This document shows positions 59,959 to 64,000 of a stretch of DNA of 64,000 bases, one piece after another. The stretch lies in contig NZ_ML214298.1 in NCBI RefSeq assembly GCF_004698125.1, positions 558,001 to 622,000 of the forward strand, given 5' to 3'. Position numbers and translations under genes: made by a program. Source of the stretch: Halosimplex halophilum. GTDB taxonomy: Archaea; Halobacteriota; Halobacteria; Halobacteriales; Haloarculaceae. The notes below the pieces were generated by a model that was not told the DNA's origin, did not search any database, and saw nothing but the letters and a program-made list of their open reading frames with translations. Positions within the stretch are counted from its first letter, which is position 1. Every line of letters starts with the position of its first letter.

Positions 59959-60480
59959 ATGCGCCGCTTCGCCATCGCGGGGATCGTCCTCATGTTCGCC
60001 GTCGTCGGCGGCGCGACCGTCGCGCTGTCGGCGCTCACCTCGGAGGACCGCCCCGCGAACGCGACCGTCTCGACGTTCGAACCGCGGGTGGCGGTCGGCA
60101 ACCAGTCCGAGCATCCCTACCCCGACTCCGACGGGGTCGTCACCTGCAACGACCGGGGACCGATGCCGGGCGACGCCGGGCTGAGCGGGTCGCTCGTCGT
60201 CGAACGCCCCCTCCGCGACGACGGGCCGCCCGAGCCGTCGTTCCGCGTGAACGTCTCCGTCGACGGCGGGGCGCTCGTCGAGACCCACACCGTCACGCTC
60301 TCGACGGGCGGCTCCGAGCGGCTGGTCCTCCTGCGGACCGCCGACCGGCCGCCGTCGCTGGACGGCGGCGACACCGTTCCCGTCCGCGCGACCGTCACGA
60401 CCGAGAACACCACCGTCGCCACGGCCTCGCGCACGGTGGAAGTCACCGAGCGCGACGTGCCGTGCGCGGACGAGAACTGA
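59959..60480 (+). CDS. Exported protein with Ig-like region, unknown function
   Basis: A 173-aa protein. One N-terminal signal or anchor helix (FAIAGIVLMFAVVGGATVAL) is followed by a polar, beta-rich domain (FRVNVSVDGGALVETHTVTLSTGGSERLVL, PVRATVTTENTTVATASRTVEV) resembling an Ig/fibronectin fold, with sequons (NAT, NQS, NVS, NTT) and two cysteines (TCNDRG, VPCADEN) that could bridge. It is divergent from alaS. Start MRRFAIAG chosen so that the signal is at the N-terminus. Family not recognised. Confidence 0.78.
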   Translation: MRRFAIAGIVLMFAVVGGATVALSALTSEDRPANATVSTFEPRVAVGNQSEHPYPDSDGVVTCNDRGPMPGDAGLSGSLVVERPLRDDGPPEPSFRVNVSVDGGALVETHTVTLSTGGSERLVLLRTADRPPSLDGGDTVPVRATVTTENTTVATASRTVEVTERDVPCADEN

Positions 60481-60546
60481 ACTGGCCGCCCGGGCGAGAA
60501 CTGACCGCACGGACGAAACCGGAAACTGACCGCGAGAACTGACCGC
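60471..60546. repeat. Short tandem repeats of GA(G)AACTGACCGC after a stop codon
   Basis: The gene end GAGAACTGA (60471-60479) is echoed by GAGAACTGACCGC at about 60495, GGAAACTGACCGC at about 60521 and GAGAACTGACCGC at about 60533. Each echo carries a TGA, like the duplicated gene end at 19 kb but smaller. Confidence 0.6.
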
Positions 60547-60575
60547 GGGCGCCGTTCGCTGCTGTCGTCGCGGCG

Positions 60576-61697
60576 TCAGTCGTCCCCGCCGTCCCCGGCA
60601 CCTTCACCGGGTCCGTCCCCGTCATCGTCATCGTCGTCGCCTTCCTCGAACTCGGCTTCGAGTTCGGCCTCGGCGTCGCCGTCCTCGACCTCGACTTCGA
60701 GCTCCTCGGCGTCGCTCGGGACGGACACGACGTACTCACCGTCGGCGTCGGTCGCGCCGGTCGCGCCGTCGTCGACGCTAACCGTCGCGTTCGCGAGCGC
60801 CGTCCCGTTCTCGGTCACGACCACGGTGACGTTCTCGCCGGCGGTGACGTTGCCGTCGAAGGCGGCCTGGATGGACCGCTCGTCGTCGTCATCGTCGACG
60901 CGCTCGATGTCGACCTCGGTGCCCGACTCGCTGACGACCGGCTTGAGGATGTACTTCCCGCTGTTGCCGGCCTTGTGGACGGACACGTCGTAGACGAAGT
61001 CGACCTCGGAGCCGTTCTCGACGGTGAACTCCGAGTTGAGCTGGAGTTTCTCGCTGGGGAGCTTGACTCGCTGATCCTCGCCGTTCTTCAGGGTCGCGTT
61101 GATGTCGCCGACCTCCATGTGGACCTTGTCGTACTCGCCCGCGGGGAGGTCGAACTGCTCCAGCAGCGTCGCGTTCGCGCCGCGGAGCTGCGAGAGGTCG
61201 ACGCTCGTCGCGTTCACGTCGCGGGTGACCCAGCGGCCGTCCCCGCTCTCGTCGTCATCGTCGTCCATCTCCTCCTCTTCGCGCTTGTCGTCCTCTCGCT
61301 CGTCCTCGTCGTCAGCGTCGTCCTCCTCGTCGGCCACCGTGCCGTTCGCGGGCGTCGCCGTTCCGTTGGCCGTCGCCGTCTCGTTGACGGGTGTCGCCGT
61401 CGCGTTCGCGACGGACGTGTTCCCGTCCGACGAGCCGTTGGCGGCGTCGACCAGGTGGAACCTGACCGTCGTGATCGTGACGTTCAGGTGTTCGAAGTCG
61501 TCCATGTCGTTGGGCTCGTCGCTCACGTAGAAGTTGACGGTGCCCGCGTCCGCCGACGTGTCGTCGGTGCCCCCGTCCGTGGCGCCGTCGCCGGTGCCGT
61601 CACCGTCGGCGGACGGCGTCCCCGTCCCGGGCGTGGCCGCACAGCCCGCGGTCACGACCAGTAGCGCCGTCGCGAGCGCGAGGAGCGCGCGCTTCAT
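60576..61697 (-). CDS. DUF4382 domain lipoprotein with acidic insert and carboxypeptidase-like repeat
   Basis: A 373-aa lipoprotein (lipobox LVVTAGC at about residue 18, then a Thr/Gly-rich linker). The DUF4382 core begins VNFYVSDEPNDMDDFEHLNVTITTVRFHLV, is interrupted by a ~35-residue stretch made almost entirely of Asp/Glu with Lys/Arg (about 120-150), and resumes RWVTRDVNATSVDLSQLRGANATLLEQFDLPAGEYDKVHM and YILKPVVSESGTEVDIE. A short Ig-like region (ENVTVVVTENGTALANATVSVDDG) and another acidic tail follow. DUF4382 proteins are exported and often calcium-binding; the acidic insert could bind cations. Own promoter at 61798-61810. Confidence 0.9.
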   Translation of the reverse strand: MKRALLALATALLVVTAGCAATPGTGTPSADGDGTGDGATDGGTDDTSADAGTVNFYVSDEPNDMDDFEHLNVTITTVRFHLVDAANGSSDGNTSVANATATPVNETATANGTATPANGTVADEEDDADDEDEREDDKREEEEMDDDDDESGDGRWVTRDVNATSVDLSQLRGANATLLEQFDLPAGEYDKVHMEVGDINATLKNGEDQRVKLPSEKLQLNSEFTVENGSEVDFVYDVSVHKAGNSGKYILKPVVSESGTEVDIERVDDDDDERSIQAAFDGNVTAGENVTVVVTENGTALANATVSVDDGATGATDADGEYVVSVPSDAEELEVEVEDGDAEAELEAEFEEGDDDDDDGDGPGEGAGDGGDD

Positions 61698-61797
61698 CGC
61701 GAACCCCCCGTCGGCCGCGCCGAGCGGTCGGTCGCCACGCGAACTGTCGTGTGTCGGTCTGGCTGTCTCATCGTACCCCTCTCTACCGGCCGCAACT

Positions 61798-61810
61798 CCA
61801 TATATAAACC
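61798..61810 (-). promoter_or_regulatory. TATA box of the DUF4382 gene
   Basis: GGTTTATATATGG on the minus strand is a textbook haloarchaeal TATA box, about 107 bases before the ATG at 61697, so this mRNA should have a leader of roughly 80 bases. A palindrome GATCC-C-GGATC (61818-61828) sits just upstream of it. Confidence 0.7.
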
Positions 61811-61817
61811 ACATCTC

Positions 61818-61828
61818 GATCCCGGATC
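61818..61828. promoter_or_regulatory. GATCCCGGATC palindrome between divergent promoters
   Basis: A perfect 11-base odd palindrome, followed by further GATCA/TGGATT repeats to about 61850. It lies next to the DUF4382 TATA box in the 333-base region shared with the psiE-like gene, which otherwise holds only the two promoters. Confidence 0.4.
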
Positions 61829-61915
61829 AACACCGATCAATCTGGATTAACGGCGGCGATAGAGCTCTCTTCCCGCCCGAATCCGACCTCACCCGACCGC
61901 AGCGGCATAAACGGA

Positions 61916-61940
61916 CGAAAATTTTATATAGTTATTTTCG
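61916..61940 (+). promoter_or_regulatory. TATA box inside an inverted repeat, psiE-like gene
   Basis: CGAAAAT and ATTTTCG (7-bp perfect arms) flank TTTATATAGTT, the obvious TATA box, about 105 bases before the ATG at 62031. The whole 25-base unit could be a repressor site overlapping the core promoter. Confidence 0.55.
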
Positions 61941-62030
61941 CGGACGGCGTGTCGACGTGGCGGTCGGCCACCCCAACGAACGTCGGTACGGCCGTTATGT
62001 GCGAACAGTCCGCATGGGCCGGTACGAGCG

Positions 62031-62543
62031 ATGGTGCCAGACGAGGGGGGCGGTGACGACGCCGAGGTGGGGGCGGCCGAGGAGCCGCCGCCGCTCGCGG
62101 ACCGGTACGCGGCGGTCACCGGTCGGTTCGTTCACGGGGTGGAACTGGCGGCGGCGTCGGTGTTCGCGCTCCTGTTCGCCATCGGCGTCGCCGACCTGGC
62201 GCTCCAGATCGCCGGGGCGATCCGGTCGGGCGCGATCACGGACCCGCTGGTCGTGATCGGCTTCATCGACACCGGGCTGCTCCTGTTGATCATCGTGGAG
62301 GTGTACCAGACGGTGATCGCCTACACGCGGGAGAACGACACCCGGCGGATCGTCCGGCTGGTGGTCTACACGGGCGTCATCGCGATGGTCCGGAAGGCGA
62401 TCATCTTCCGCACCGGCGAGTACGCGACGACGACCGACGCGCTGCTGGCCGCGGTCGCCTACACCGTCATCATCGGCGGCCTCGTCGCGCTCCTGTACGT
62501 GGAGGGGGCCTACAGCGGACGACTGCTCGCCGGCGGGGAGTGA
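62031..62543 (+). CDS. PsiE-like (phosphate-starvation-inducible) membrane protein
   Basis: A 170-aa protein with four helices (VELAAASVFALLFAIGVADLAL, PLVVIGFIDTGLLLLIIVEVYQT, IVRLVVYTGVIAMVRKAIIF, LLAAVAYTVIIGGLVALLYV) after a ~25-residue acidic, Pro-rich N-terminus. The pattern GFIDTGLLLLIIVEVYQTVIAY and VIAMVRKAIIF is that of PsiE, a phosphate-starvation-inducible membrane protein of unknown function. The promoter carries a TATA box inside an inverted repeat. tRNase Z follows after 57 bases and may be cotranscribed. Confidence 0.85.
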   Translation: MVPDEGGGDDAEVGAAEEPPPLADRYAAVTGRFVHGVELAAASVFALLFAIGVADLALQIAGAIRSGAITDPLVVIGFIDTGLLLLIIVEVYQTVIAYTRENDTRRIVRLVVYTGVIAMVRKAIIFRTGEYATTTDALLAAVAYTVIIGGLVALLYVEGAYSGRLLAGGE

Positions 62544-62600
62544 GCGCTCGTCGCGGGCGGATCCGACACGCGTTTACCGGGTCGCGCCGGAAGAGCGGAT

Positions 62601-63545
62601 ATGCGCGTGACGTTTCTCGGCACGAGCGGCGCGGTCCCGACCACCCAGCGCAACACGAGCGCGCTGGTGGTCAACAGGGACGGCGACCGCCTCCTCTTCG
62701 ACTGCGGCGAGGGCACCCAGCGCCAGATGATGCGCTTCGGCACCGGGTTCGCTGTCGACCACCTCTTCGTCACGCACCTCCACGGGGACCACGTCCTCGG
62801 TATCCCCGGTCTCGTCCAGACGTTCGACTTCAACGACCGCGAGGCGCCACTCGCCATCCACGCCCCCCACGGCACCCGCGGGGGGATCGAGGACCTCGTC
62901 CACGCCGCCGGCAACGACCCCGCCTTCCCCGTCCGGATCAATCAGGTCGGCCCCGGCGACACCGTCCTCGACCGCGAGGAGTACCAGATCCGGGCGGTCC
63001 GCACCGACCACCGCACCAGCTCGGTCGGCTACGCCCTCGTCGAGGACGACCGCAAGGGCCGCTTCGACCGCGAGAAGGCCGAGGAGGAACTGGGCATCCC
63101 GCCCGGCCCCAAGTACTCGAAGCTCCACCGCGGCGAGCCCGTCGAACACGACGGCCGGACCGTCAAGCCGGAGGAGGTCGTCGGCCCGCCCCGCCCCGGT
63201 CGGACCCTGGTCTACACCGGCGACACTCGACCGACCGACGCCGTCGCCGCCGCCGCCGAGGACGCCGACCTGCTCGTCCACGACGCCACGTTCGCGAGCG
63301 ACTGGGCCGACCGCGCGCGGGAGACCGCCCACTCCACCGCCCGCGAGGCCGCCGCCATCGCCGACCGCGCCGGCGCGAAACGGCTCGCGCTGACCCACAT
63401 CTCCACGCGCTACGCCGGCGACCCCTCCCCCATCGAACGCGAGGCCCGCGAGCACTTCGACGGCGACGCCTGGATCCCCGACGACGGCGAGCGGCTCGAA
63501 GTGCCCTTCCCCGATGCGGACGACGACGAAGACTCCGAAGATTGA
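62601..63545 (+). CDS. rnz: Ribonuclease Z (tRNase Z)
   Basis: A 314-aa metallo-beta-lactamase-fold endonuclease that trims the 3' end of precursor tRNAs. It starts MRVTFLGTSGAVPTTQRNTSALVV, with the metal motif VTHLHGDHVLGIPGLVQT (HxHxDH), exosite region GPPRPGRTLVYTGDTRPTDA, Asp in LLVHDATFASDW and the late His in LALTHISTRY. All zinc ligands are in place. Short acidic C-terminus. It ends 11 bases before a copy of the 0.3-kb intergenic repeat. Confidence 0.97.
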   Translation: MRVTFLGTSGAVPTTQRNTSALVVNRDGDRLLFDCGEGTQRQMMRFGTGFAVDHLFVTHLHGDHVLGIPGLVQTFDFNDREAPLAIHAPHGTRGGIEDLVHAAGNDPAFPVRINQVGPGDTVLDREEYQIRAVRTDHRTSSVGYALVEDDRKGRFDREKAEEELGIPPGPKYSKLHRGEPVEHDGRTVKPEEVVGPPRPGRTLVYTGDTRPTDAVAAAAEDADLLVHDATFASDWADRARETAHSTAREAAAIADRAGAKRLALTHISTRYAGDPSPIEREAREHFDGDAWIPDDGERLEVPFPDADDDEDSED

Positions 63546-63556
63546 CTTTCCGAACT

Positions 63557-63868
63557 GGCGCGCGCTGTCGCGCGCTTTCATGCGCGCGACGAAGCCGCGC
63601 GAGGGATGAGAGAGTGAGTGCAACGAACGAGCGAATCGGCTGGGGAGGCTCGTGGCCCTCTGCGGTGCTGTGCGGGGCGGTTGCGGTGTGGTGCTGTGCG
63701 GTCCCTGGTGGACTGAAAGGGCGAGGCGCGCTCGCGTTCACTTTAGTCGTCTGAGCGGGCCACTATCTGAGCGACCGCGAGCGGGCCGAGGGCTTTCATC
63801 ACTCACCGTTTCCTGCGGTCGAGCCTTCAGATAGCGGGCGGGCCGAGGGCTTTCATCGCTCACCGTCG
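63557..63868. repeat. Intergenic repeat, copy B with an extra partial unit
   Basis: Matches copy A at 23670-23980 over most of its length (GGCGCGCGCTGTCGCGCGCT block, GAATCGGCTGGGGAGGC, GACTGAAAGGGCGAGGCGCG, GCGACCGCGAGCGGGCCGAG followed by GGCTTTCATCAC). It then carries a second GGGCCGAGGGCTTTCATC unit (about 63839-63862). Immediately downstream of the rnz stop, as copy A is downstream of its gene. The rest of the gap, to 63930, shows nothing recognisable. Confidence 0.85.
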
Positions 63869-63930
63869 ACCCCGACGAGCGCGGTCACCGGTCCGACCAC
63901 CACGACCAACCACGACGGATCGGTGGACAC

Positions 63931-64000
63931 ATGGGCGACGGCGGAGCATCCACCCACGAGATGGACATCGACTGGCGGGCGCGGGCGGGCGAGGTGTGGA
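63931..64000 (+). CDS. Start of an unidentified gene (cut by window edge)
   Basis: ATG at 63931 opens MGDGGASTHEMDIDWRARAG and continues to the window end without a stop; a second in-frame ATG at 63961 (MDIDWRARAGEVW) is an alternative start. Only 23 codons are visible, so identity and reality are uncertain. Confidence 0.45.
   Translation, partial: MGDGGASTHEMDIDWRARAGEVW

Overview
This window comes from a haloarchaeon (class Halobacteria, probably a Haloarculaceae relative). Evidence for this: the DNA is very GC-rich throughout; the proteins are strongly acidic; genes carry archaeal TATA boxes (TTTAWA-like) centred about 27 bases before the start codon, which indicates leaderless mRNAs; and there are lineage markers such as the ubiquitin-like modifier SAMP1, type II methionine aminopeptidase, a TRAM-domain protein, DUF373 and DUF63 proteins, a DUF5809/DUF5810 pair and an archaeal-type alanyl-tRNA synthetase. 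Almost every base is in ordinary chromosomal genes. I saw no rRNA or tRNA gene, no CRISPR array and no transposase.

Layout. 1-2.8 kb: a minus-strand operon with three tandem NUDIX hydrolases (the last cut by the window edge), then a DUF5810-DUF5809 pair. 3-9.6 kb: a DUF457-type membrane protein, a Fe-S uracil-DNA glycosylase, a GAF histidine kinase, two divergent TetR regulators around a perfect palindrome, a MATE exporter and a degenerate polyprenyl-synthase-like protein. 9.6-15 kb: a tiny membrane protein, an unrecognised 431-aa protein, an enlarged geranylgeranylglyceryl-phosphate-synthase-like protein, a TRAM protein behind a long hairpin-rich leader, and a nuclease/DUF4350 fusion. 15-26.8 kb: oxidoreductases, membrane proteins, a radical SAM protein whose 3' end is duplicated around three hairpins, an MFS transporter, a Tat lipoprotein with a VWA domain, DUF373 and a lipoprotein. 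27-33.7 kb: a 1393-aa double histidine kinase and an NHL-type beta-propeller protein. 33.7-45.4 kb: isocitrate dehydrogenase, isoaspartyl peptidase, an HTH/membrane pair, methionine aminopeptidase, stress protein, epimerase, GNAT, HIT, erythromycin-esterase-like protein, cation diffusion facilitator and carotenoid oxygenase. 45.4-49.8 kb: tRNA methylthiotransferase, deoxyribose-phosphate aldolase, DUF63 and nucleoside phosphorylase. 49.8-56.2 kb: a potassium/stress block (HPP-UspA protein, K+ channel, two RCK_C membrane proteins). 56.2-64 kb: SAMP1, alaS, DUF4382 lipoprotein, PsiE-like protein and tRNase Z.

The points that most merit a second look are: (1) the double kinase, where one half keeps the ATP-binding residues but has lost the phosphoacceptor histidine and the other half shows the reverse; (2) the multi-hairpin leader, with a terminator-like hairpin, before the TRAM gene; (3) the duplicated gene end with three hairpins at 19 kb; (4) a 0.3-kb intergenic repeat present at 23.7 and 63.6 kb; (5) the three-fold N-box-like DAVEHGST repeat inside the double kinase; and (6) the two paralogous membrane RCK_C proteins sharing an unnamed middle domain. 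Functions below are family-level inferences from sequence motifs; no database search was possible.
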